From Chromobotia macracanthus (taxonomy: Eukaryota > Chordata > Actinopteri > Cypriniformes > Botiidae), in NCBI GenBank assembly GCA_036877525.1, contig JAZGTH010000075.1, forward strand, positions 1,032,501 through 1,096,500: DNA of 64,000 nt. Direction: 5' to 3'. The notes beneath the pieces were generated by a model. That model was not told the DNA's origin. It worked only from the letters and a program-made list of their open reading frames with translations, and made no database searches. Position numbers and translations under genes: made by a program. This document shows positions 24,001-35,421 of the stretch, in pieces; within the stretch, counting starts at the first letter, position 1, and the number at the start of each line of letters is the position of its first letter.

Positions 24001-27000
24001 TTACAGCGTATCATAAGAGTGACAGTGTTACTCTGGTGAGAGCAGATGTGTGGATCTGAAGGGTCAGGCTTGTGTTGATGACACGTTTGTCACATTTGTT
24101 TGTGTTTCTGTAGAACTGTCTGCGTCAGTTTAATCAGGGCCTACAGGAAATGATCCAGTTTCAGACGGTGAGCTTGTGTCTGTTATTCTGCTGTTGTAAA
24201 ACGCATATATCTGAAACATGACTGGATGAGACAAGCTTCATAACAAAATAACAGTATACAAACACATCACTTATACAGTCTGAGTTGTTTATGTAGCTTG
24301 TTTTGATTTCTTGTTTTGTCATAAAAAATGTCTGTGTTTTCATTTAGATGTTATTTGATCAGACCCAGAGGGCCATTACACAGCAGCTCACAAACCTGCT
24401 TTCACGGTATGTAACATCACACACACTCTTACAAAACACACACTCTCTCACACACATCACAGTATTGACAGTTTGTTTGGGTCAGATTTCTTCCTCAGAT
24501 TCGAGACACTCGTCGTGAGTTTGTTCGGATTGGAGACGATCTTGAGGCGGCGGTTGTGAAAAACGCTCAGGTCAGCAGACACAAACCCGCTGACGCAGAG
24601 AGAGCGACTCACCTACTGCTCGCAACACGCAAGTGCTACCAGCACTTCGCCCTGGACTACTGCCTGCAGGTGACTGCAGATGTCTGCAGATGTCTTATTC
24701 ACACAGAGAATTTCTTCACTGTGCTTATATTGTTAGTCAAAGTTTTTCAAAACAGGCATTTAGTGATTAATGAACATTTGAATCTCAGCGCTTCAGAAAT
24801 AAACAGGCTGTTTGTTAATCTCAGGTGAGCAATACAATTTCAGCATTACAATACCTGACATACAGTTGAGAAATACAGAGACTTTAGTTTTTGACTTCTG
24901 TCACTCTGTGAGTGAAGTTCAGCATAGCTTCAACTCTTTATGATGTCATAATGGCAGTAGCAGCAGGACAGAAGCTGATTGGCTGGCTCGTGTAGTTTGG
25001 TTTGACTCACAGCTGAAGGATCCAGTTGCTTCTGTTTACTCTAGATTAACTCAACCCTGATTCTAAACACACATACTCACACAGAGACGGATATTATCAG
25101 CTGTAGGTTTATATTTTTACTTGTACAGTATTTGGAGTGTAATGTCAGCAACACTAACACTGATTGGGTAAATCACATGAAACCTGCTCATATTTCAGCC
25201 CAAAATCAAATACAATAAATAACACAAAATACATTTTATATAAGGAATACAGGGTGTGTGTAGGGCCTGTAACATTTTGTGTTGTGGTATTTTCATGTTA
25301 AGCATATTTCCTCTAAATTATTTTTCTGTCTGGCAGCTGAATAATTTCAAAGTGCAGCAGAAGATGGACGTTCTGAACTCGGTGAGCTGTGATTCAGAAC
25401 GTTCAAACAGAACCATGTCTCAGACACATGAATATGTTTTGCTAAAGAAACTGTTTCTTTTTTCAGGTTTTCTCCTATTTTCACGCTCAGTACACGTTTT
25501 TCCATCAGGGGTTTGACCTGCTGAAGGATCTGGAGCCCACCATGAAAACAATGGCCTCACAGGTCATACCAAACACACAATTCATCACATGCTTACATGT
25601 AGATCCAGTGTAATTATACTCTACACACAAAGTAAACACACACTTATGCAGTACTCTGGTTTGTGAATATTTTACTTGATGAATGATGTCACAGCTTTCT
25701 CAGCTGTCAGCTGACTGCACCAGCAAGAGGAAAGATCTAGAGAACCGACACCTGCTCGTTCAGCAGAGGGTGAGATACTAACACTAGTCCTGAACACACC
25801 ATGATGTTTAGAAATGGCAGAAATGTGTTACTCTAGAAGCATAAGTATGTGTAAGCCAAATCGATGTAAACTAAAGCCTCTAATATGAATCACCACAGCT
25901 CAACACTCTAAATATTGTGTTCCTAAAGCAGCCTCAATATTGTGCTTCTAAAGCAGCTTCAATACTGTGCTTCTAAAGCAGCCTCAATATTGTGCTTCTA
26001 AAGCAGCTTCAATATTGTGTTTCTAAAGCAGCTTCAATATTGTGCTTCTAAAGCAGCTTCAATATTGTGTTTCTAAAGCAGCCTCAATATTGTGTTTCTA
26101 AAGCAGCTTCAATACTGTGCTTCTAAAGCAGCTTCAATATTGTGTTTCTAAAGCAGCTTCAATACTGTGCTTCTAAAGCAGCTTCAATATTGTGTTTCTA
26201 AAGCAGCTTCAATACTGTGCTTCTAAAGCAGCCTCAATATTGTGTTTCTAAAGCAGCTTCAATACTGTGCTTCTAAAGCAGCCTCAATATTGTGCTTCTA
26301 AAGCAGCCTCAATATTGTGCTTCTAAAGCAGCCTCAATATTGCGCTTCTAAAGCAGCTTCAATACTGTGCTTCTAAAGCAGCTTCAATACTGTGCTTCTA
26401 AAGCAGCTTCAATATTGTGTTTCTAAAGCAGCTTCAATACTGTGCTTCTAAAGCAGCTTCAATATTGTGCTTCTAAAGCAGCTTCAATACTGTGCTTCTA
26501 AAGCAGCTTCAATATTGTGTTTCTAAAGCAGCTTCAATATTGTGCTTCTAAAGCAGCTTCATGGGGCTTCATTCTGTGTAATCACAGTGACTGATGGATG
26601 GTGAATAACTGTAGTTGAAGGTTTAATTCTGCTTTTCTCAGGAGATGTCAGGAGTTTGATGAATCAATTGTTTATTCTTAGGACGCATCTGGAGAGGCAG
26701 TTATTGTGTGTAATCCGTCTGAAGGAGGTGCGATTCAGGGCTACCTGTTCAAACGTTCGCGTAAGAAGAACAAGACCTGGAAGAGGTGAGAGAGAGTGTT
26801 AAACATCTTTGAGACATCTATCTAGACAGCATTTTAAGACATCAAAGGCAGGATTCATCTGAGATACACTGGTGTGGTGAAACTTTAGGGCAGTAGAAGT
26901 GTTAAGAGTGTTAAGAAGGGTTTGAGACAGAGCTGTGCACTGTCATTATATTTCATTTATTTGTTTTCTTCTGGGTATTGCAGATGTTGGTTTTCCACTG

Positions 27001-30000
27001 AAAATAACCGATTAATCTACACAAAATCACACAAGGTAAACAAATGTCCATGTATTTGTGTAGTGTTGAGTAATGATATTAACATTTCCCAGCAGGTTCA
27101 CGTGGTTGTGTGTGTTGCAGGAGCAGTCTGTGGTTCTGTTTGAAGATCTGCGGCTGTGTGCAGTAAAATCTCTGGATGCGATTGATCGGCGGTTCTGTTT
27201 TGAACTGCTGTCTGTGCAGAAGTAAGATGATCATGAAACACAGAGACACACGTCTGTCAGTGAGAAAACACTGTGTATAGTATTTACTTAACACACTGAA
27301 CATGCAGACTTTTACTTTACTTTTTTACTTTATTAATTGTGGAGTAAAATCTGAACTACGGATTTACACTAATAATAAATCAATGCAAATAACACACCTT
27401 TGAATTCTATAGGAGTAAATACTGCTGATAACATTCATACACACAGATCCTGTTTACATAAAAAATGGCAGATATTACATGTGGGATTAGTTGTTGATTT
27501 GTGTGTGCAGGTGTTGTGTGTTACAGGCAGATTAATGGCAGCTGTCACATGTACTATTAGTTGTTGATGTGTGTATTTGTGTGTGCAGGTGCTGTGTGTT
27601 ACAGGCAGATTCTGAGGAGCTGAGGTTGGGGTGGATCAACGCTGTTCAGGGTTGTATAGACATGGCGTACCGCGATCAAGTAGCCAATCAAAACACTCAG
27701 GTACAGAAACAAAGACCTGTGAGAATTTGGTGTGATAATGAGAAGTGCTGGTGTGTTTTCACTTTAACTCAGACTGACTGATATTTGCATATTGGGTGTG
27801 TGATTGTGTTCAGGTGAAGGAGAACTCCAGCCCCACCCCTGTTCCAGACCCCCCCTCTCACCCCCCAGCTTTGGGTGTGGCTCTCCGTGGCAATGGTAAC
27901 CGGCACTGCTGTGACTGTGAGGAGGCGGAGCCTCGCTGGGCAAGCGTTAATCTGGGCATCACCATGTGTATTGAGTGTTCAGGCATCCACAGGTAATGTC
28001 TGCTTTACACATTTCTTCTGAGAACTGTTGCCTTTCTACATTCTACGAGTTTTTATTGTGTCATTTACATGATGCTGGTCAGAATATCACTGTCTCTTCA
28101 CAAGAAAGCGTTTTTAGCATTTTTAAAGGTAAGTGTGAGCATTATCCTGCTATCACAAAAACTGAACAGTGACATGGTTTCAATGATAATATTTCTCATC
28201 AAATATCTGATGGGAAATACAGTCCAGAGTTATTTCTGTATGAGTTGTTTGTTTGTTTTCTCAGGAGTCTTGGGGTCCATCTGTCTAAGGTTCGGTCTCT
28301 CACTCTGGATTCGTGGGAACCAGAACAACTCAAGGTCCGACATTCTGTCTGAATGACCTGATCTCATTTTCATAACTCTCATTTCAACTGTTTTATTAAA
28401 TTCACTGATAGTGACTTGGGCTGATCTCTGTCACCTGCCTCTTTAACCCTCACAGCTGCAGTGCGTTCTGGGTAATGAAGTTATGAATAGTATTTATGAG
28501 TGTAACCCAGTAGATGGTCTACAGAAGCCTAGTCCAGACAGCCCTCGGTACGAGTCTTACCTCTCACATAACCACATGGAGAATCTGTGACCCTTGATGC
28601 TTGAGTGTATAGATGATTAATTTCTCTTACAGGCAGGATAAGGAACAGTGGATCAGACTCAAGTATGTGGAGAAAAAGTTCGTGAAACATTCTGATTGTC
28701 CTGATGCTGGTAAGGTCAACTGAGCAGTTTTTTGGTGTCTATTTTTCATATTTTGTACTGTGTTAAAACTTTCTGTTCATCATACACTATAGCAGGTCCC
28801 ACAATATGATTCCATCATGATACTTGCGCCATGATATGATATTATTGTGATTTTAAGCATTTTGCAATATGCTAAGAATCATATTGTAATATATTGTGAT
28901 AAATATTACAATTTTTAAATTGCAGATGTTCTCAAAGGAAGCAAAACTTTGTCCACATCCCTTTAACTAATAAGATCAATTCTCAGTCTGTTCATCTCAA
29001 TTCATGTTTATTGCACTGAAATGGGATCAACAATGTCAAAAAATGTTGCGAGGACCTGAAAACTGAACTGATCTGTTTGTGTTACAATCTAAACCAACTT
29101 AACTGAATACAAACAGGTGTGGACTAAAACTCAAAAAACCTCAAAAAGACCATATTAGTAGAATGAAGCAATTTGTTTTATTGGTGATAAGAATTTTAGA
29201 GAATGAATCAAAATACATTCTTGTTTAAAGAATGCATTTTAAACAACAAGCACATTATATAATGTGTATATTATAGTATATTTATGATTAAATAAAACAT
29301 TTTTAAAATGTATATAATAAAATTCTATGTATCGATGCATCACACAAAATATTGCAATAGTACGACATATATATTTTTAACCCCAGTGTGATTAAAAATG
29401 GATTAATTTACTGCTTGTTATAAATGAATTTGGCTGGTATTGCCATAGAGACAGCAAAGCTACAGGCCGGAGAGAGGCTGTATCAGGCGTCGCTAAGTGG
29501 AGATCTTGTTGCTATGGCAACTTCACTGGCCGAGGGGGCAGAAGTGAACTGGAGTAACGCGGCGCAAGAGGGGCGGACAGCTCTGATTGGTTCAGCCATT
29601 GGAGTGAGTGACAGAGAGCTGTATAATGTTTTTAAGGAACTCTTATGTAAATGACGTCTGTTATGATTGGCTGGTGAGGTGAATGATAGCAGTGGATGTT
29701 TGTCTGGCAGGGTTCTCTTCTGGCCTGTGAGTTTTTGCTGCTGAATGGAGCAAACGTGAACCTCAGAGATCAGCATGGACAGAGCGCTTTACACACCGCT
29801 GCCACCTACGGACACACAGGGTACAAAACATCCCTGTCACTGAGATTCTGTGACGATCAAACACATGAAACCACATTCACATCACTTTCAACTTTAATAA
29901 TGTGACAGATTTCAGAGTGAAGCAGGGAAGTAATGTTGAGAGGGGTTTGATGTTTAATCCTGTTCTGTGATTGGTTGACTCAGGCAGGTGTGTCTGCTGC

Positions 30001-30792
30001 TCAAGCGAGGAGCCAATCAGTATGCAGTTGACGAAAAGGGAAACGATCCACTCAGTATCGCTATAGAAACTGCCCATGCTGACATTGTTACTTTGTAAGT
30101 ATCAGTGAAGTGGATGTGTTAAGCTGTAATCTGTGTGTGTGTAGTTGAGGGGATAATTCTCTGTATGTGTTTCAGGTTAAGAATGGCCCGTATGAATGAG
30201 GAAATGAGAGATTCAGAGGGATTCTTCGGTTCTGTGGGTAAGATTCATTCATCATGACAGGCTGTATTCAACTCTATACATGTCATTTCATTAAAGCTGT
30301 AATCTGTAACTTTTCTTAGTTAAAAATTAACAAAAATCAGTTACTGAACAAGTACATAACAGATCAGTGTTCAACATGGTAAGTTGATAATTTGAGCTGT
30401 CAGATCTGATTTAACGGGAAATCTTACAGCAGTTGTTTAGAATTTAAACATGCACGCTAAGAAAGGAACTCCACAAGTGAGCTGCAGTTTTGTTTCAAAC
30501 AGAAACAACAATAGAGGCAAAAGTTATAGATTGCAGGTTTAAATAAAACGTTAAAATATTAAACATGCCATTAATATTAAGCGCCATCTTCTCACAGTTG
30601 CTGGAGTGTGAGATGTTGTTTGATGGTCTTCCCTTAGGAGATGATGAAACATTTCAGGACATTTTCCGAGACTTCAGTAACATGGCATCACACGACCCGG
30701 AGAAACTCACTCGACGTCAGTTCCCGCGCGGCTCTGAGGAGGGAGCGCCGCATGAGCAGAGAGATGAAGAACGAGAGGAAGAGGAGCACTAG
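15098..30792 (+). CDS. ACAP-family Arf GAP (BAR-PH-ArfGAP-ankyrin), ACAP1-like
   Basis: Membrane-bending GTPase-activating protein for Arf6-type GTPases on endosomes. Exons: 15098-15150, 23724-23781, 23916-24035, 24114-24167, 24348-24406, 24486-24669, 25337-25381, 25467-25562, 25695-25769, 26682-26785, 26984-27035, 27121-27221, 27589-27700, 27814-27992, 28265-28334, 28456-28547, 28633-28709, 29449-29603, 29711-29820, 29984-30094, 30176-30237, 30638-30792. Phases agree; 707 residues. Domains: BAR (1-~245, start MDALLDFEECVRDSP), PH (~262-360), ArfGAP zinc finger (~400-510; Cys-x2-Cys-x16-Cys-x2-Cys, then SGIHR with the arginine finger), ankyrin repeats (~525-650), and the family tail DETFQDIFRDFSNMAS. 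The short ArfGAP-ankyrin linker and length favour ACAP1 over ACAP2/3. The PH domain is divergent (RSRKKNKTWKR where paralogs have RASNAFKTWNR), and the C-terminus ends in an acidic Glu-rich extension. AATAAA at 31669-31674. Confidence 0.9.
15153..23698. repeat. 8.5-kb minisatellite (29-bp unit, ~290 copies) filling acap intron 1
   Basis: Tandem units of 29 bp, built around gtgtcattaacactgacag and gacgtgttcgtgtg, begin at the intron donor (15151) and end about 25 bp before the acceptor (23721-23723). Intron 1 is therefore almost pure repeat. Common variants are cagac/cagat, gagag and gacgg. A short 21-bp unit (gtgttattaacact) and a gtttatgtgatattaacact unit recur as landmarks. Long ORFs in it are repeat artefacts. 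Confidence 0.98.
25911..26562. repeat. 25-bp minisatellite in an acap intron, about 26 copies
   Basis: Units of 25 bp made of aatattgtgcttctaaagca plus gcttc or gcctc, varying mainly at three positions (attg/actg, tgc/tgt, ctt/cct). It lies between the last BAR exon (ends 25769) and the first PH exon (starts 26682). Confidence 0.95.
27505..27536 (+). repeat. Duplicated 3' splice site and exon start upstream of an acap PH exon
   Basis: The stretch gtgtgtgcaggtgttgtgtg followed by ttacaggcagatt nearly repeats the true acceptor and first bases of the exon at 27589 (gcaggtgctgtgtgttacag, then gcagattctg). The copy lies about 75 bp upstream within the same intron and diverges after the first ~20 exon-like bases. 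Confidence 0.8.
28790..29390. repeat. Probable DNA-transposon remnant in an acap intron
   Basis: AT-rich insert-like segment in the intron before the first ankyrin exon (28710-29448). It opens with a cacaatatgattccatcatg word and ends near tatcgatgcatcacacaaaa, with many palindromic atat/gata words. Similar wording appears near 31700-31780. It looks like a decayed non-autonomous element, but I cannot assign a family and saw no clear target duplication. Confidence 0.35.
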
Positions 30793-31187
30793 AGAGGGTC
30801 TGTGAGGTCAGAGGTCATGCTGCTGCACTGTGTACCAGGAGAAATGAAGGGGGAAAAAGGGAAAGTTTAATGTTACGGCTATTTCAATGTAAAAGTCTGA
30901 AGAGAAGCTGAGTGTATTAACAGTTCATTTCACTAACACTCAGTATTAAAGGTTATTTTACAGAGTCTAATTATAAGGATTGCTGGTCCGGATCATTCCA
31001 TACATGTTTATTTGGACTGAACTGACTGTTCGTCTTGACTGTGGATTACTTTAACATGACTAGGTTTGACTGAAGGATTTTATACAGCACTGTAGTAAAA
31101 TCTCGTGTACTGCACTGAACTTTTACTGTCACACTTAAAGGAAGTTACAGAACCATTTACAGTAAACACAGTAAACATTTATGAAAT

Positions 31188-31609
31188 TACAGTACCAGTT
31201 TGGACACCCTTGACTGAACTTACTTTTCATGATCTTAAGAATCTTTTCATCTTACATCACTTTTTTGTAGTCAGATATGCATTCTGCTTCTTTATTGATG
31301 TGTCTGCAAAGCTAATTTTAATTTTAAATAGATGTGTTGGTCTTGTGAAGGAAACAGCCCGAAAAGGTGTTCAGCATACATGGAAACTCCTACAATACTG
31401 CTTAAGATTTTCCCATGATGCACCTTGTGTGGGCTGAGAGAGTGTTCTGTAATCTAGACACAGGGTGGCTCAAAGAAGTTTCTGATGTTTTTGATAAGTA
31501 CATCATTTCCAGACTTGTGTATTAGTTCAGTGACTTCACTATTGTACTAAAATGTGCAAAGCAATGATAATAATTATTAGGCATGCTCAAATGTTTGACT
31601 GGTAGTGTA
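31188..31609. mobile_element. Non-autonomous Tc1/mariner-like element
   Basis: The left end is tacagtaccagtttggacac and the right end, read on the minus strand, is tacactaccagtcaaacatt. These are the inverted ends of a dispersed fish element known by its CAGT-ACCAGTCAAA termini. The interior (gaaactcctacaatactgct, gtgcaaagcaatgataataa) resembles the decayed body of that family and has no intact transposase ORF. It lies in the probable acap 3' UTR, before the AATAAA at 31669. Confidence 0.65.
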
Positions 31610-31999
31610 ATGCACATGTGATGCACAATATCCTAATATTAGTCTTAATGTCTTAAAAGGTCCCAAATAATAAAAGTTATTTAACTGTGCTGTGTGCTGT
31701 CTGTTCGTGATATACAAATAAATGATAACAATATCCCGATACAACAACATTTATCACATATGTTCTGCAAAACAATTTTGCATATTGGCTAAATATACAG
31801 AGGAAACATTTAAATATTTCTCAGTGTTTCATAGTCATGAAGTAAATGTATAACCAGTTTAAAAGGAATCGGTTTAAATAGACTACTTTTGCATTACAAA
31901 TGAGCACTTGACAGAGGTAAACATAGGTTATTAGTTTATATTTTATGTATGTTTTATATATTTATGTGTTCTAGTTAAAAAGAATTACGTTGAGGCTCC

Positions 32000-32364
32000 G
32001 CCTCTCCATTGTGACGCTTTCGTGTTACGTCATTTTAGCGCGCCGGCGCGTTGGCACGCATGCGTCACTAAAGCAGAGCGGTGACACCGTTTTTGAAGAA
32101 AACACAGTGATCAACAATCAATAATGACTCCAATCGTCAATCACATGCGCGAATCTGAAGGATAGATAATCTCACCTCATTTAGTAAGAGAAAACTGGAC
32201 TCGCGGAACCGGATCTGAGATCAGTTCGGTTTGTGTTCTGTGTTTATACCGGATCTGAGTTCAGTTGGGATTGTGTTGTGTGTTTATACCGGATCTGAGA
32301 TCAGTTCACATTTGTGTTGTGTGTTCGGGTGGAGCTGAACCAGTGCTTTCCGTCCAGAGCCCAG
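32000..32364 (+). promoter_or_regulatory. iws1 promoter and 5' UTR
   Basis: CpG-rich stretch with a CRE/ATF-like TTACGTCA (32025-32032), a gcgcgccggcgcg block, and an NRF1-like palindrome ACGCATGCGT (32056-32065). It is followed by three 40-bp tandem copies starting at accggatctgag (32208, 32248, 32288) in the likely 5' UTR. Start codon at 32365. The transcription start site is not determined. Confidence 0.6.
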
Positions 32365-35300
32365 ATGGATGGAGACGAGGACATGCACTCAGGTACCACA
32401 GCCAGTCTCTCATAAAGATGATGCTGTAATCATGTCTTCTTATTCATGATTTGTCTTTACCATGGCATTCTTCTGAATTTCATATACTGCATATATTCAT
32501 GTATTAATAGTATTCTGCATACATATTATCATGTAAATGTAATATCCCTTGAGTCACTTTGAGCCAGTTCTGTTGCTCTGCTATGGGGCACACATTTAGT
32601 GCTGGTTTAGTGGTTAGAGATCTGGGCTGTGCAGAGTTTTCATCCTGAAGTTTATGGGGTGTTTTAAGGGTGTGTGTGTGTGCAGATGACGGGAGTGTTA
32701 CACCCGTTCAGGACGAGCAGGAGAATCTGAGACCAGGATCCCAGCAGTCAGATGTGAGTCTCTTATCCTGAAGATTTCAGTACTGGACCGTGTGTAATAC
32801 TGGTTACATGTGGTTTTTACCTCCATCACACAGTATGTGCGTTATCTGAATATAAGTTGCTGCTGTTTTAGTTAAGCTGGTAAAGAAACCTAATCGGATG
32901 CGTTTTAAATAAAACCAAGTAGATTGTTTAGTAAGTGAGAGTCAAATACACGTATATATGAGATGCAAAGTGTTCCTAAAGAAAAGGAAACAAAGAAAAG
33001 GAAATAATATGCAGTATAAATATTCCATATGTATAGTATGCAACTAGATGTTTACATGTGTATGCATGTATAGAATGACATACATGCTACATTTGTCAAA
33101 ATGTTGAGCACACAGCAGAGCGCACTGTATGTATAATTACTGCCACTCACATGTGCCGGACTTGAAACTAATTTCATTCATCTGACTGGTCTGCTCGTGC
33201 AGGATGATGGCACAGATAATGAGGACGGCGCTTGTGACAGGAAGTCTGAGAACACGGACAGCAGCTCAGAGCATGAGACGCGACGGGGAAGAGATGGAAG
33301 TGATTCTGAACCTGAGCCACCCCGACCTGCAGACAGCGAGAATGAGGAGGGCAGCTCCCCTGTGAAGAGAAGAGCGAGCACCTCTGACAATGAGGAGAAA
33401 GCCCCACACTGCCAGCGACTCCAATCACGAGGAGGAGAAGCCCAGCTCCCCCAGCAACTCTGACCACAAGGAAGAGAAGCCCCGCCCCCCCAGTGACTCC
33501 GATCACGATGAGCAGGACAAGAGCCGCAGCCCAAGATCAGATGTGGGCAGTGAATCAGATGAGGACAAACCCAAACAGAACACACATAGATCCTCAGATG
33601 AGGATGAAGAGGATGGAAGGAGGAAGGAGACAGAAAGGTGGAAGGCTGTGATGAACTCAGACAGTGAGGAGGAGGAGAGAAGGAAGGAGGAGGCAGGGAG
33701 TGATCAGGAAGAGGCATCCAAACGACACGCGCTGGACAGCAATGATGATGATGATGAGGAGGACAAGCCTGGTGTGTTTGTTTATTCTGTGATTTTATTT
33801 GCCTTTTGTTCTTGTTCTATTGTGTGCCAGGGTCCAAAATGAACACAAATTCTCCAAAAACAATTTCTTTATTTTGTGTTTATTTCTGATGAATTTGCAT
33901 AAACAGTGCACATTATTGTAAAAAAGTTTGTTTTCAGATTCTTTCATTAAGTTGTATTTGTTTTGATTGGCTGATGTAAGGTGGGTGGGGGAATAATATT
34001 AATCAGTAACATGGTAAACTGACAACCACTATCCAATTAACCTATCTTCTGTATCAGATAATCTCGAAATGACCAAATATCAATTACTCAGCCTCTTGTT
34101 TCAGTTTTTTAATAAAGGATGCAGTTAAAGAAGTTTAATTGTGATGTTTGTGAACACTCTTTGATGACTGTATGTTCTCTTCATTTCAGTGAAGAGAAAG
34201 AAGGCCATTCTGTCTGACAGCGAGGAGGAAGAAGAGAAAGGTAGAGCTTCCTGTCTGCAGTCACACTCGCTGTGTTCTGTCTGATGATGATGATGATGGT
34301 TTTGTGTGTGTGCAGAGGTGAAGAAGAGCAGGGTGGTGTCTGATGATGAAGACTCTGGCAGTGATGAAGGCTCTGGGGCTCCTGATAAGAGTTTAGCAGC
34401 TAAACTGAAGGAGCTGGGCTCAGACAGTGAGGAGGAGGAGGACAGGATGAAGACTGATGGAGGGAAGAAGGATGAGAAGGCTCTGTTTGGCTCTGACAGT
34501 GACTCTGATGAAGATCAGGAAGAGTGAGAGCTCGTAACATTGTTTTATCTTTGTTGTGTGTGTGTGTGTGTGTGTGTAACTGTGTCTTTCTGTGGGACAG
34601 GAAAATGATCGCTGATATCTTCGGTGAGTCTGGTGATGAGGAAGAGGAGGAGTTTACAGTGAGTTCTCATCGTCACTCCTGATGTCTGATTCACATTCAG
34701 AGAGATTCATTTAAACTCTAACCAGTTCATTTAAATAAACTGGTTCAATTGTGTCTGTGTGTAGGGCTTTAATCAAGAGGAGTTGGAGGGTGAGCGGTCG
34801 CAGCCTCATGCAGCTGGACAGAAGAATGTGGACGACTCCGATTCTGATGATGATATTGATAGAGGAGGAAAAGAGTGAGTGATTTCATTCATTACACATA
34901 AACACAGGGACAGCAAACAGGAAGTTTAAGAATTAAATAGTTCTGCTGTGTGTTTCTCATGTGCAGTGGTTTAATTTTGTGTGTTTGTGTTGTTTTCAGC
35001 ATGTCTTTCATGTCAGACTTTGACATCATGTTGGCTCGTAAGAAAGCTCAGAGCGGCAAACGCAGACGGAATCGAGACGGTGGAACCTTCATCAGTGATG
35101 CTGATGATGTCGTCAGTGCCATGATCACGAAAATGACGGAGGCTGCAGAGTGTGTGTGTGTGCATGTGTGTTTGAGTGTTTTGTGCTGTGAGTGGTGCAG
35201 CTGACGTGTGTGTGTGTGTTGCAGGAGGACAGAACATTAAACAGTCAGAAAAAACCAGCGCTGAAGAAGCTCATGTTGTTGCCAACAGTCGTCATGCATT

Positions 35301-35377
35301 TAAAGAAGTGAGTGTTGAAACCATTTACAAAGTGTTTCCTGTGCTCTTCCCATCAGCCACAGTACAGAGGAGTGACC

Positions 35378-35421
<44 letters not shown>

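Noticed and set aside
33174..33717. Minus-strand ORFs of 110 and 179 codons
   Set aside because: Antisense shadows of the acidic iws1 exon 3.
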